Assembly: GCA_028277765.1 (NCBI GenBank)
Contig: JANQFQ010000115.1
Location: 1-64,000 of the forward strand
Origin: Desulfobacterales bacterium
Lineage (GTDB): Bacteria > Desulfobacterota > Desulfobacteria > Desulfobacterales > SURF-7
DNA length: 64,000 nucleotides
Direction of reading: 5' to 3'
Under the pieces are notes generated by a model that was not told where the DNA came from, did not search any database, and worked only from the letters and a program-made list of their open reading frames with translations. This document shows positions 1-7,049 of this stretch, one piece after another (positions within the stretch are counted from its first letter, which is position 1; each line of letters begins with the position of its first letter). The position numbers were made by a program, and so were the translations under genes.

Positions 1-49
1 TGGCCTGATAATCATATAAAGGGTACAGCTTGTTCCATTGAGAAAGAAG

Positions 50-136
50 TGAGACACCTCCCTTTCCATAACAAAAAATGTTATGGTATCAGTGCGCATA
101 AGCGCCACAATTTTAATGAATTTAGGAGGTGTCTCA
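50..136 (+). ncRNA. Structured leader, candidate bridge RNA or RBS-sequestering hairpin
   Basis: A perfect 12-bp stem joins 50-61 (TGAGACACCTCC) to 125-136 (GGAGGTGTCTCA). The right arm contains the Shine-Dalgarno sequence of the transposase and ends right before its ATG. Inside the stem are two further hairpins: CCATAAC (66-72) with GTTATGG (80-86), and GTG-CGC (92-97) with GCG-C-CAC (102-108). IS110 elements are known to encode a structured bridge RNA in a non-coding end. Its location here and the nested stems fit that, but repression of transposase translation by the outer stem is an equally good reading. Confidence 0.4.
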
Positions 137-1153
137 ATGGAAACATACGCTGGAATCGATTTACATTCAAGTAATAATTACACAGGCGTGATTGATGGAC
201 AAAACAACCGGCTTTTCGGGAAGCGATTGTCAAACAACATGGATGATGTGTTGAAGGCACTGAAGCCATTTAAGAAAAGTCTTCAGGGGGTAGTCGTTGA
301 ATCAACCTACAACTGGTACTGGCTGGTCGATGGATTGCAGGAGAATGGTTATAAAGTACATCTAGCAAACCCGGCTGCGATAAAGCAATACGAGGGATTG
401 AAGCATACGGATGATAAGTGGGATACTTTCTGGCTGGCTCATTTGCTGTGTTTAAACATACTGCCTGAAGGATATATTTATCCGAAAGAACAGCGACCCG
501 TGCGCGATCTGTTAAGACGCCGGCTGATGTTTGTCAGGCAGCGGACATCACATATTCTAAGCCTGCAGAGTTTGATAAGCAGGAATCGCGGGATTAATTT
601 TCCGGGCAATTCCATAAAGGGCTTTAACGAAAAGTTTGTAGAAGACATGTTTGATTCACCAACGCTGGTATTTACAGCAAAAAGTAATGTATGGGCGATT
701 CAATTTTTAAACAGATCAATCTATGACATTGAGAAGGTCGTCCTGTCCCAGATAAAATTGAAGAAAGAGTTCAAGCTGCTGCAGACAATTCCGGGTATAG
801 GTGATATTCTGGGACTGACAATAATGCTGGAAGTTGGAGATATGAACCGGTTTGCTAAGGCAGGCAATTATGCATCTTATTGCAGATGTGTAGAGAGCAA
901 GAAGACTTCAAACGGCAAAAAAAAAGGTGAGAACAATAGGAAGAATGGAAACAAGTATCTGGCCTGGGCTTATGTTGAAGCAGCCAACTTCGCCCAAAGA
1001 TACTGTAAGCCTGCCCAAAGGTTTTTTCAACGTAAAATGGCGAAAAGAAACAGAGCGGTTGCGACCAAGGCCTTGGCTAATAAACTGGCAAGGGCATCAT
1101 TTTATATTATTCGGGACCAGGTGCCGTTTAGCAGTAAAAAGCTGTTTGGCTGA
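137..1153 (+). CDS. IS110-family transposase
   Basis: This is a 338-residue DEDD recombinase that moves the surrounding insertion sequence. The N-terminal RuvC-like part begins YAGIDLHSSN and contains the VVVEST and KHTDDKWDT stretches typical of DEDD_Tnp_IS110. The C-terminal Transposase_20 part is recognisable by LLQTIPGIGDILGLTI followed by GNYASYCRC. The length is normal for the family, and the reading frame is complete. The ATG at 137 is preferred over an upstream in-frame start at 83 because AGGAGGT (124-130) lies seven bases before it and homology starts right after it. The gene appears intact, so the copy may be active. Confidence 0.95.
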   Translation: METYAGIDLHSSNNYTGVIDGQNNRLFGKRLSNNMDDVLKALKPFKKSLQGVVVESTYNWYWLVDGLQENGYKVHLANPAAIKQYEGLKHTDDKWDTFWLAHLLCLNILPEGYIYPKEQRPVRDLLRRRLMFVRQRTSHILSLQSLISRNRGINFPGNSIKGFNEKFVEDMFDSPTLVFTAKSNVWAIQFLNRSIYDIEKVVLSQIKLKKEFKLLQTIPGIGDILGLTIMLEVGDMNRFAKAGNYASYCRCVESKKTSNGKKKGENNRKNGNKYLAWAYVEAANFAQRYCKPAQRFFQRKMAKRNRAVATKALANKLARASFYIIRDQVPFSSKKLFG

Positions 1154-1213
1154 TCAAATTGGGTGCAGTAGTGAACCGGTTCGGGGGTTGGGTGTAAATC
1201 TCTCTGGCCTGAT

Positions 1214-1599
1214 TGGTATCTGCCGCACCCACAATTTATCGTTATTGTTGATATTTGTTCGCCTATGCCGTGAACCAGGAAGGGGTTGGCTAATAACCAT
1301 GGGTCTGTAATTAAAAAATCAATTGGACACGGTATGGCACCGAAGATATTCTGGTTCTGCTTATAGCGGAAGAGGGCCGTGCTTCAAGAGCGTTTTTTCT
1401 CCTGAAGTACATCGCCTGTATCCTGATGGGTGACTGGTGCGAATGAATTTTCGCAATTAGTATAATCCGATAAAAATGAAATAACGGGTGCAGACTAAGT
1501 ATTGACAATGACGGAAATATATAGAGGGGATCAATAGCCAGCCAGAAAAAAGTCTCTGGCTTTCATAGGAGAGGTGTTTTTTTTCTTGACTGGCCCTTT
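1214..1599. other. Intergenic stretch without a recognised gene
   Basis: No convincing gene was found. The imperfect pair AATTGGGTGC (1157-1166) and GCACCCACAATT near 1222 spans the proposed right end of the IS110 element. About 110 bases near 1330-1445 stay open in one plus-strand frame but have no start codon. A small hairpin, AGCCAG with CTGGCT, lies near 1540-1565 and may be a weak terminator. Confidence 0.4.
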
Positions 1600-1619
1600 A
1601 ATGGGCGGCCCCATTGACC
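1600..1619. repeat. REP-like palindrome, copy 1
   Basis: AATGGGCGGCCCCATTGACC is an imperfect palindrome (AATGGG, CGG, CCCCATT) with a GACC tail. Related copies lie at 3981-3995, 4220-4256 and 4950-4969. It sits exactly where the integrase reading frame loses its N-terminus. Confidence 0.5.
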
Positions 1620-1729
1620 ATAAAAAAATATCTGAAGGAAATATCCACTACCAAAGCAGAAAGTACCATTAAAAGAGACACCACGAGCGCAAATGCCCTT
1701 TTAAACGGTTTAGGCACGGGGAAACACCC

Positions 1730-2485
1730 TTGCGAATGATAATACCCTCTGTAATCGCAAAATACAGGGATGATAGGATGAAAACCGTAGGGCCTTCAAG
1801 TGTTCGTAAGGAATTGTTTTTTCTTTCAGCGATTTTTAACGTTTCCCGGAGAGAGTGGGGATTAACTCTGGAAAATCCTGTAGATTTAATAGAAAAGCCA
1901 ACGTTAAACAATGAGAGGAATGTTTTTTTAACTGAAAAACAGGCAAGCAGCCTAATAAAGGAATGCAAAAAAAGCAGAAACAAGATGCTTTACCCATTTA
2001 CATTAACCTTGCTTCAGTCAGGTATGCGGGCAAGGGAAGCAGCTCTTTTAAAACCGGGTACTGTAAATATTAAAGATCGATATTTTGACCTGGGAAAAAC
2101 AAAGAACGGTGATCCGCGCCGGCCACCTATGACAAAAACACTTCAGAAAGTTTTAAAACCAATATTGAAAGGTAGGGATCCTGAAGACTATATTTTCTTG
2201 CCCGGCAAAAAGAACCTTGATACAGATCCGGAGCCGGCCAAGTCCTTTAGATCAGCGTTTGAGTTTGCCAGGTCAAGAGCTGAACTTGATCATGTTCATA
2301 TGCACGATTTAAGGCATACGGCCGCTTCATACCTTTTAATGGGTGGATGTGATTTGAGAACTTTAGCTGATATATTAGGTCACCGAACCATGCAAATGGT
2401 GAAACGATATACACACTTGCTTGATGGCTTTAAAATTCAAGAAATTGATAAACTTGACCAACTGGGGATCCAAGATAATGAATAG
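1730..2485 (+). CDS. Tyrosine recombinase/integrase, N-terminally damaged
   Basis: The catalytic domain of a phage-type tyrosine recombinase is complete. The first catalytic Arg is in SGMRAREA, the HxxR box is HDLRHTAAS, LGHR follows, and the nucleophilic Tyr is in VKRYTHL. About 40 more residues of core-binding domain (starting YLKEISTTKAESTIKRD) are readable upstream at 1617-1736 in a different frame, so the N-terminus is frameshifted. No start codon precedes that part, and a REP-like palindrome sits at its 5' edge. The protein is about 250 residues against 350-400 for intact relatives. The catalytic sequence does not resemble an integron IntI. It is probably a pseudogene of a degraded island or prophage. 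Confidence 0.85.
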   Translation: MRMIIPSVIAKYRDDRMKTVGPSSVRKELFFLSAIFNVSRREWGLTLENPVDLIEKPTLNNERNVFLTEKQASSLIKECKKSRNKMLYPFTLTLLQSGMRAREAALLKPGTVNIKDRYFDLGKTKNGDPRRPPMTKTLQKVLKPILKGRDPEDYIFLPGKKNLDTDPEPAKSFRSAFEFARSRAELDHVHMHDLRHTAASYLLMGGCDLRTLADILGHRTMQMVKRYTHLLDGFKIQEIDKLDQLGIQDNE

Positions 2486-2541
2486 GATTATGAAATCCTG
2501 TTGAGTTCAGTGGCTAGAGTGCTACCACCTCGACACGGCAA

Positions 2542-2585
2542 AAGCCCCTAATATATTTGTGTTATATTAGGGGCTTATAGTTTTT
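2542..2585. terminator. Bidirectional rho-independent terminator
   Basis: A perfect 14-bp stem, AAGCCCCTAATATA (2542-2555) with its complement at 2563-2576, has a 7-base loop. T-rich tracts flank it on the plus strand, with A-rich sequence on the other side. It separates the converging integrase and DUF2335 genes. Confidence 0.85.
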
Positions 2586-2617
2586 ATTTTGGGCATATTT
2601 TGCTTGTATGCCCAGGA

Positions 2618-3079
2618 CTATTTTTCAACCATCATTGAAAGCCTATCTTTTCTTTCTTGTCTTCTTGTCTGGCTTCCATAGACAAAAACACCGACTAATC
2701 CTGTTAAACCCATACCACCCAAAAATGTACCATACCCTGCATGACCTTTGATGCCGAGAACCGTCCCACAAATAATAGTTGTCATACCAATAATGAAACC
2801 ACACAATAAGCCTATCCGGGAGTTTAACACATCAGAATTAATAGCCTTGTTTTCAAGCTCCTGCCGATGTTTTGACTGATCTTCAGCCATTACCAGAATT
2901 CGTTCAGCTGCACCTGGAAGCGCAACATCATAATGTTGTAAAATTTCCGGTGGCGGCAAAGGCCCAGAGTGTTTTTGGATTTGTAGTAACTGTTGAGCGG
3001 ATAATTCTAGTTGGTGCTGGTCTATAGCGGGTACTGTTTTTTGAGGAACCTGAGATTTTTTTTTATTCTTCTTCGCCAT
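2618..3079 (-). CDS. DUF2335 family membrane protein
   Basis: This 153-residue protein matches DUF2335, a family of predicted small membrane proteins of unknown function, many of them on prophages and islands. It has a Lys-rich start, the family signature SGPLPPPEILQHYD followed by LPGAAERIL, a hydrophilic helix ending in HRQELENKAI, and two membrane segments (roughly residues 90-112 and 115-135). The C-terminus is charged and probably cytoplasmic. It overlaps the upstream small gene by 17 bases, so the two are likely translated together. Function is not known. Confidence 0.85.
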   Translation of the reverse strand: MAKKNKKKSQVPQKTVPAIDQHQLELSAQQLLQIQKHSGPLPPPEILQHYDVALPGAAERILVMAEDQSKHRQELENKAINSDVLNSRIGLLCGFIIGMTTIICGTVLGIKGHAGYGTFLGGMGLTGLVGVFVYGSQTRRQERKDRLSMMVEK

Positions 3080-3272
3080 ATTGGTTTATTGCTTTTTGCA
3101 TATCCATTCCTACAGCCTGCCAATCTGATGTTATGGCCCAAGAATCGGCCATTTCTGGTGAAAGCGCAGAATTATATTCATTTAATGTGCCCCCCAGATC
3201 AACAACCCTAGAGAAGCCAGATATAAAGCTCGGGCTGGCAAACAGAAAAGTGCTAAATTTTCTATCACCCAT
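3063..3272 (-). CDS. Small conserved protein paired with DUF2335
   Basis: This 69-residue soluble protein has a core of FLFASPSFISGFSRVVDLGG followed by TLNEYN and a C-terminal helix. I recall similar small proteins preceding DUF2335 genes elsewhere, but no function is known. An AAGGAAAGGGG ribosome site precedes the start, and a plausible sigma-70 promoter lies 40-70 bases upstream. The 17-base overlap with the DUF2335 gene makes a two-gene operon. Confidence 0.75.
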   Translation of the reverse strand: MGDRKFSTFLFASPSFISGFSRVVDLGGTLNEYNSALSPEMADSWAITSDWQAVGMDMQKAINQYGEEE

Positions 3273-3311
3273 AATGATAAACCCCTTTCCTTATTACACA
3301 AAAAATGTAGC

Positions 3312-3340
3312 ATTTATCATAAATACTATTCTTATGTCAA
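3312..3340 (-). promoter_or_regulatory. Putative sigma-70 promoter of the DUF2335 operon
   Basis: On the minus strand a perfect TTGACA (3335-3340) is followed after 17 bases by ATAAAT (3312-3317), about 40 bases ahead of the first gene of the operon. Confidence 0.5.
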
Positions 3341-3344
3341 TCTC

Positions 3345-3689
3345 TTATATGTACTATGGGCACTAATTGTTGTTCTGTCAATACAGTCGGATGTGTTCGC
3401 GCTGATTTCAATAGTATTTATAATCTCTTATAAAATATGGTGTGGCTTTCCCTTTCTCTAAAAGGATGACAAAATACTGTCAGAATGTCAAGAAATTTGT
3501 CTGGTGAAGAGTAAGAGACTTTAAGGGGATCGTATTCGCCTAAACTAAAATATTTCACTTTTTAAATAATAAAAAAATTGCACACAGCGGAGCCGGCGGC
3601 GCAAGTTCAGGTGCTGAGGTAAGGAGATGAACAGGCCCCGCCATGTGCAAGATTGATCGTTATACTAGCCCTGCAGCAACCGATAAGGT
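3345..3689. other. Intergenic stretch, nothing assigned
   Basis: These roughly 340 bases lie between the DUF2335 promoter and the amidase fragment. I see no gene, strong hairpin or repeat. A GC-rich patch (GGAGCCGGCGGCGC, near 3590) stands out from AT-rich surroundings. Confidence 0.4.
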
Positions 3690-3971
3690 CTATTCTCCCT
3701 TCAGGCTAAAATCCATATCAATACCCTTGGCTATTGAGCGTGCAAGCGCTCTCTGGATTTCGGGCTCCTTTAAAAACCTGCGTGTTTCTGGATTGGATAT
3801 AAATTCGCACTCAATCAGGATTGCCGGCACTAATGTTTTTCGTAATACATAAAACTTTGATTCTTTATAGCCTCTATGATGGTTGCTCGGAAAATCCAGG
3901 ACCATAGAATTATTAACGCACGCTGCCAGCATGTTTCCTTCTCTGGATCCTGGAAACAGGTGCACGGTCAT
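3690..3971 (-). pseudogene. N-acetylmuramoyl-L-alanine amidase, C-terminal fragment
   Basis: The 93 residues match the C-terminal half of Amidase_3 cell-wall amidases. KESKFYVLRKTLVPAILIEC followed by EFISNPETRRFL contains the conserved catalytic-Glu region, and the terminal helix QRALARSIAKGI is normal. The N-terminal half with the first zinc ligands is missing. The break falls a few bases from the inverted-end sequence at 3981, so the gene was probably truncated by that small element. It is unlikely to yield a working enzyme. Confidence 0.75.
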
Positions 3972-3975
3972 GCCA

Positions 3976-4236
3976 TGTGAAATGGGGCCGGGCCGCGATA
4001 AGTTGTTAATATTGTAAGAAAAAGCCTTTTAAAAAAGCCTTTTTTGGATCTTAAACAGGCAGTTTTGTTGGAAAATTGAACTTTTAAGAAAAGACTTGTT
4101 ATTATATAATACATAATATTTTTTTCTTAAACGAATGATTTAGGGGATAAAACTGGCCGTTTAAGGCCTGAAAATAAGGTCTTTTTGATTATATTTTCAG
4201 GGAATACAGAAGTTTAGCTCGGCCCGGCCCCATTGA
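3976..4236. mobile_element. MITE-like element with inverted REP ends
   Basis: AATGGGGCCGGGCCG at 3981-3995 is repeated in inverted orientation at 4220-4234, enclosing about 225 AT-rich bases with no gene. The interior has an AAAGCCTTTT/AAAAGCCTTTTTT hairpin near 4025-4048. The left end coincides with the truncation of the amidase gene, and the right end abuts the first integron cassette. No transposase is encoded, so it would have to be mobilised in trans. Confidence 0.4.
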
Positions 4237-4256
4237 CCACAATAGGGTCGCCCATT
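4220..4256. repeat. REP-like palindrome, copies 2 and 3
   Basis: GGCCCCATTGACC (4226-4238) is followed by AGGGTCGCCCATT (4244-4256). Both are variants of the CCCCATTGACC motif seen at 1600 and 4950. Confidence 0.45.
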
Positions 4257-4307
4257 ATTATTTATGGAAGCTTTTGACATAGGTGATCGGAAGCGTTCGC
4301 TTAACAT

Positions 4308-4874
4308 ATGAAAAAAGTACTTCTGATAATATTAATTTCTGTTAGCGTTCTGATATTGATAGGCGTTATCGCTCAATTCTTGTTCGGATATTCCTTAAAT
4401 AAGAGATTGGAGCCAAAAATTGATCCAACACTATACTCGGAAATTGTTCGGGTTCGTGTGGCGCAATCTGACCAATACAAATTTTTGCCTACAGACATTC
4501 CACAAAATGCGGTCAAAGTTGCATTCTTCCATGTTCCGGGATTCCTTCAAGGTGGCGATGTGCTTGCACTACGATTAACTCTGCCCCCGGAAAGAATTGT
4601 ATCTTTGCTAAATGAGCTTGAAATCAGCGATCGGACGGAAATCACCTCTTTTGAAGGTATTCCAACACCATATGCTTATCCGTCTTATGATATGAAGAAG
4701 CCGGACTCTAAGAATTTGTTTAAGGGCGTATCTCCATTGCCCGATGGTTTTCGAGTATTCCTATACAAGTCAGATATTGAGGACATCAAGAAGAATTGGA
4801 ACCACAATGTCTTTTCATTCACAGCTGTTTCAATCAATAGAAAAGAGGTCGTATATTTTGTCAATATCTGGTAA
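4308..4874 (+). CDS. Cassette 1: membrane-anchored protein of unknown function
   Basis: This 188-residue protein has an uncleaved N-terminal membrane helix (roughly residues 4-27), then a hydrophilic domain predicted to face the periplasm. I do not recognise the family. The domain has no cysteines and no obvious catalytic motif, and it contains a Pro/Tyr-rich segment, GIPTPYAYPSYD. The ATG follows the cassette boundary GTTCGCT by only six bases, leaving no room for a strong ribosome site, as is common in cassettes. It is the sole gene in its cassette. Confidence 0.75.
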   Translation: MKKVLLIILISVSVLILIGVIAQFLFGYSLNKRLEPKIDPTLYSEIVRVRVAQSDQYKFLPTDIPQNAVKVAFFHVPGFLQGGDVLALRLTLPPERIVSLLNELEISDRTEITSFEGIPTPYAYPSYDMKKPDSKNLFKGVSPLPDGFRVFLYKSDIEDIKKNWNHNVFSFTAVSINRKEVVYFVNIW

Positions 4875-4882
4875 AGAGAGAA

Positions 4883-4930
4883 AGCGAACAAGGCAGTTCA
4901 GGCAACAGCCAGGATCGAGTCGCTTTGGCA
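4883..4930 (+). other. Partial attC site of cassette 1
   Basis: AGCGAAC (4883-4889) is the exact reverse complement of the cassette start GTTCGCT at 4295. An AACAAGGCAGTTCA stretch typical of attC left halves follows. The right half is missing; a REP-like sequence begins near 4941. Confidence 0.55.
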
Positions 4931-4944
4931 GTTTTTTGAGGAAA

Positions 4945-4969
4945 TGTGAAATGGGGTCGCCCATTGACC
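4945..4969. repeat. REP-like palindrome, copy 4
   Basis: TGTGAAATGGGG followed by TCGCCCATTGACC is an imperfect palindrome. It shares the TGTGAAATGGGG block with the end at 3977-3988. It interrupts the attC region after cassette 1. Confidence 0.5.
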
Positions 4970-4978
4970 TAAAAATTG

Positions 4979-5039
4979 GGCTAACCATCTGCTGGTTGGA
5001 ACGCGTAAAAACCGCGCATCCCACAGCAGTACGTTATAT
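4979..5039 (+). other. attC site (61 bp) before cassette 2
   Basis: The outer arms are GGCTAAC (4979-4985) and GTTATAT (5033-5039), with TAAC/GTTA complementary. Inner pairing is CTGCTG with CAGCAG and GGAACGCG with CGCGCATCC. The spacing and the asymmetric stem are as expected for an integron recombination site. No gene lies between this site and the partial site of cassette 1, so it probably derives from a lost cassette. Confidence 0.75.
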
Positions 5040-5047
5040 GAAAAATT

Positions 5048-5287
5048 ATGAGTGATATATTAGCATTTACAGTTGTGTTTTTATGGGTCATCTATGGATA
5101 TTTTATTGTTTTCAGGTGTGATAAGTTAATTCAGGAAATTAGAATCTGGAAAAATATCGATACAACAAGAGGGCTTTGCTGGGGTGTGTTCAGCCTTTTT
5201 ATTCTAATGTATTATAAAAAAAAATATTTAGCAAAAGATGATCATACTTTCTTGTCAGAATATAAAAGACTGGTTTTTCATCATTAG
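5048..5287 (+). CDS. Cassette 2: small membrane protein of unknown function
   Basis: This 79-residue protein has two predicted membrane segments (roughly residues 4-24 and 43-55) and a Lys-rich C-terminal half. No family is recognised. The gene starts nine bases after the attC arm GTTATAT and is followed by the matching arm ATATAAC 59 bases after its stop. This marks it as the single gene of a cassette. Confidence 0.65.
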   Translation: MSDILAFTVVFLWVIYGYFIVFRCDKLIQEIRIWKNIDTTRGLCWGVFSLFILMYYKKKYLAKDDHTFLSEYKRLVFHH

Positions 5288-5346
5288 ATTTTCTTTATTT
5301 TGCTTATATTGTTTATAGTATTTTAGCAATCAACATCATACTGAAC

Positions 5347-5409
5347 ATATAACGAACAAGGATAGATTGTGAGAGCGTAGCGAACCACAATCTTATCCGA
5401 AGGTTGAAC
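5347..5409 (+). other. attC site (63 bp) ending cassette 2
   Basis: It starts with ATATAAC, the reverse complement of the start of cassette 2. The internal stem GGATAGATTGTG with CACAATCTTATCC has one extra base, and GTTGAAC forms the right arm. The single unpaired base is a typical attC feature. Confidence 0.75.
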
Positions 5410-5683
5410 AAGCCCGGAGGTGGTGACTCTATATAAGAAAATATCTTTTTTTGGTCAGGGGTAATAAGGTGGTTTTTCGGGAGGCATCATTTTTTCAGGG
5501 CGTACAAATCCATTAACCTGTAAACAGGCTTTTAAAAAAGCATCTATGTCATAAAAGTTCAGCCTTCCTGTTTTCGAATTCACTGCCGGTTTATGCCGTA
5601 ATAAAGAATTATCCCGGTTTCCATGGATTTAAACGAAAACCGACTATCATCATTGATGCTTTACAGCAAGGGCATTTAAAAAA
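5410..5683 (-). other. Non-coding part of cassette 3 with decayed minus-strand coding
   Basis: The start of this cassette is unusually long and lacks a plus-strand gene. On the minus strand two adjacent frames look coding: one near 5590-5660 reads KCPCCKASMMIVGF, and another near 5462-5600 reads NSKTGRLNFYDIDAFLKAC and ends PPYYP-stop. They could be remnants of one frameshifted gene, perhaps transposase-like with a CPCC zinc knuckle. The identification is weak. Confidence 0.25.
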
Positions 5684-6124
5684 ATGATTTCATCTATCAC
5701 AAAACTACGATTATTTTCCCGCAAAGAAACAGCTACATCCTTTTGGGCTATTCTAAAGTGGTGGGAGTTGCGCCGTATTCCTTATAATCTTATAGTTGGT
5801 GCAACCGGAATTATGGGAGCCCTTGCTATGATCGGATCAGGATTCATCGCTGAGAGTTCCGGAGCTGAAATAGAGTTTCCAGATCCACCGCTTTTCGTTT
5901 TTGCTTTTATTTTTTTTTACGGACTAATGGCTAACGTATTTTATTCAGCTGGCTGGATCACTGAAGTTATTGCACGATGGATTTGGAAAGAGCGTGTTGA
6001 GGCTTATGGAGAGGTTGCCTTTATATATGGCACATTATTTTCCGTGCTATTAACGGCGTTACCGCCTATTTTATATACTTTAATTTTTTGTATGGCATGG
6101 TTTTCTAACCACATTCAGAATTAA
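5684..6124 (+). CDS. Cassette 3: three-helix membrane protein of unknown function
   Basis: This 146-residue protein begins with an amphipathic cytoplasmic stretch (SFWAILKWWELRRIPYN). Three strongly hydrophobic segments follow, around residues 37-57, 71-96 and 113-138. The WWELRRIPYN motif recalls small hypothetical membrane proteins common in cassettes, but I cannot name a function. The stop codon lies only a few bases before the attC arm ATTGAAC. Confidence 0.7.
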   Translation: MISSITKLRLFSRKETATSFWAILKWWELRRIPYNLIVGATGIMGALAMIGSGFIAESSGAEIEFPDPPLFVFAFIFFYGLMANVFYSAGWITEVIARWIWKERVEAYGEVAFIYGTLFSVLLTALPPILYTLIFCMAWFSNHIQN

Positions 6125-6126
6125 TA

Positions 6127-6189
6127 ATTGAACTATCTACTTGCATGGAACGCGCAAACTACTGCACGTCCCACAGCAGCACGTTCAAT
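6127..6189 (+). other. attC site (63 bp) ending cassette 3
   Basis: ATTGAAC (6127-6133) and GTTCAAT (6183-6189) are perfectly complementary arms. The centre resembles the site at 4979-5039, sharing TGGAACGCG and TCCCACAGCAG. The right arm contains the likely start codon of the next gene. Confidence 0.8.
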
Positions 6190-6565
6190 GGAAAAAATAA
6201 TGATTTATAGTTTATTTTCTTATTCCCCGTGGGTTTTATGGTGCGCAGTGATGAGTACATTCGGATTTGCTGGGTTTTATCCAGATTTACTCAGACCATA
6301 TATTAATGATATTGTAACAGTAGTTTTGTTCGTGTTACCTTTGGCTATAATTATTTTTGTGCAATGGGGTGAGTTCCCAAACAATATTGTTTCAAAATGC
6401 CATATTTTTGCTGTTACTTTAATCACTATATATTCAGTGGGTATGGAAATAGCTTCCTTGTTTAATTATAAACCAGAGGGTGTGTTATTTTATAAAATTT
6501 TATCACATATAGGCTGGTCTTTCGCCTGGGTTGGTATATTAAAAAAAGCGAAAAACCAGGAATAA
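6188..6565 (+). CDS. Cassette 4: four-helix membrane protein of unknown function
   Basis: About 125 residues with four predicted membrane helices spread over the whole length. No recognisable family. An ATG at 6188 lies inside the attC arm GTTCAATGG, with another in frame at 6200; neither has a good ribosome site. Upstream in-frame codons run through the attC site and are unlikely to be translated. The single gene plus its own attC fits a cassette. Confidence 0.65.
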   Translation: MEKIMIYSLFSYSPWVLWCAVMSTFGFAGFYPDLLRPYINDIVTVVLFVLPLAIIIFVQWGEFPNNIVSKCHIFAVTLITIYSVGMEIASLFNYKPEGVLFYKILSHIGWSFAWVGILKKAKNQE

Positions 6566-6571
6566 AGAAAC

Positions 6572-6643
6572 ACCGAACCATTTTGTGCACCTGACATGTG
6601 TTCCGCTGACGCTACACACCAGGCGGTGAGAAAGACGTTATAG
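6572..6643 (+). other. attC site (72 bp) ending cassette 4
   Basis: The arms are ACCGAAC (6572-6578) and GTTATAG (6637-6643). Inner complementarity pairs CACCTGACATGTGT with ACACACCAGGCGGTG imperfectly. Confidence 0.7.
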
Positions 6644-6650
6644 GGAAAGA

Positions 6651-7049
6651 ATGAAGAAAATAATACTGACATCATTCATTGTTTTAATACTTGCTTCTTT
6701 TTGTTGGGCATATGAAAGTTCAATTAAAAGTCTCCTTGGAGTTCCATTTGGCGAAGTATGTAAGATAAAAGCAGTATTTGTCGACAAACCCGATACTTAC
6801 TATGCACAAAACATAAGCCATTCGGAATTCTATCTCAAAATAATCGAGGTAAATAATAAATTATTATCAAAGCCATTGATCGTTGAAGCTATTTATGAAA
6901 ACATGAAAATTGATAAAAGTAAAATCTATACATTGAAAGCATATGAAATAGTTCAATCACAGAATGAACCAAAAGGCTGGTCAAACAAAGATATATTTCA
7001 ACAATTTGATTATTGGATCATTCAAAAAATAGTAATAAAAAACCCATAA
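6651..7049 (+). CDS. Cassette 5: exported protein of unknown function
   Basis: This 132-residue protein has an N-terminal signal peptide (MKKIILTSFIVLILASFCWA, cleavage likely after residue 20). The remaining roughly 110 residues are predicted to be a small beta-rich periplasmic domain. The family is not recognised. The ATG lies eight bases after the attC arm GTTATAG. The stop codon overlaps the start of the following attC. Confidence 0.7.
   Translation: MKKIILTSFIVLILASFCWAYESSIKSLLGVPFGEVCKIKAVFVDKPDTYYAQNISHSEFYLKIIEVNNKLLSKPLIVEAIYENMKIDKSKIYTLKAYEIVQSQNEPKGWSNKDIFQQFDYWIIQKIVIKNP

Larger units (their letters stand above)
1..1213 (+). mobile_element. IS110-family insertion sequence (tentative limits)
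   Basis: The transposase at 137-1153 defines the element. The 9-mer TGGCCTGAT occurs at 1-9 and again at 1205-1213, which would give a roughly 130-base left non-coding end and a roughly 50-base right end. That is the usual layout of the IS110 group, which lacks terminal inverted repeats. The left repeat sits at the window edge, so the true boundary may lie outside, and the match could be chance. Limits are uncertain; the family assignment is firm. Confidence 0.4.

Noticed and set aside
927-1310. A long open frame overlapping the IS110 transposase
   Set aside because: It lies in another frame of the transposase gene, with no ribosome site and no recognisable protein.
1730-2485. Considered as the missing integron integrase
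   Set aside because: Its HDLRHTAASYLLMGGCDLRT box lacks IntI features and resembles phage integrases; it is also truncated.
4979-5039. Considered as a CRISPR-like repeat with its twin at 6127
   Set aside because: Only the centre is similar, spacing is over 1 kb, and the arm structure fits attC instead.
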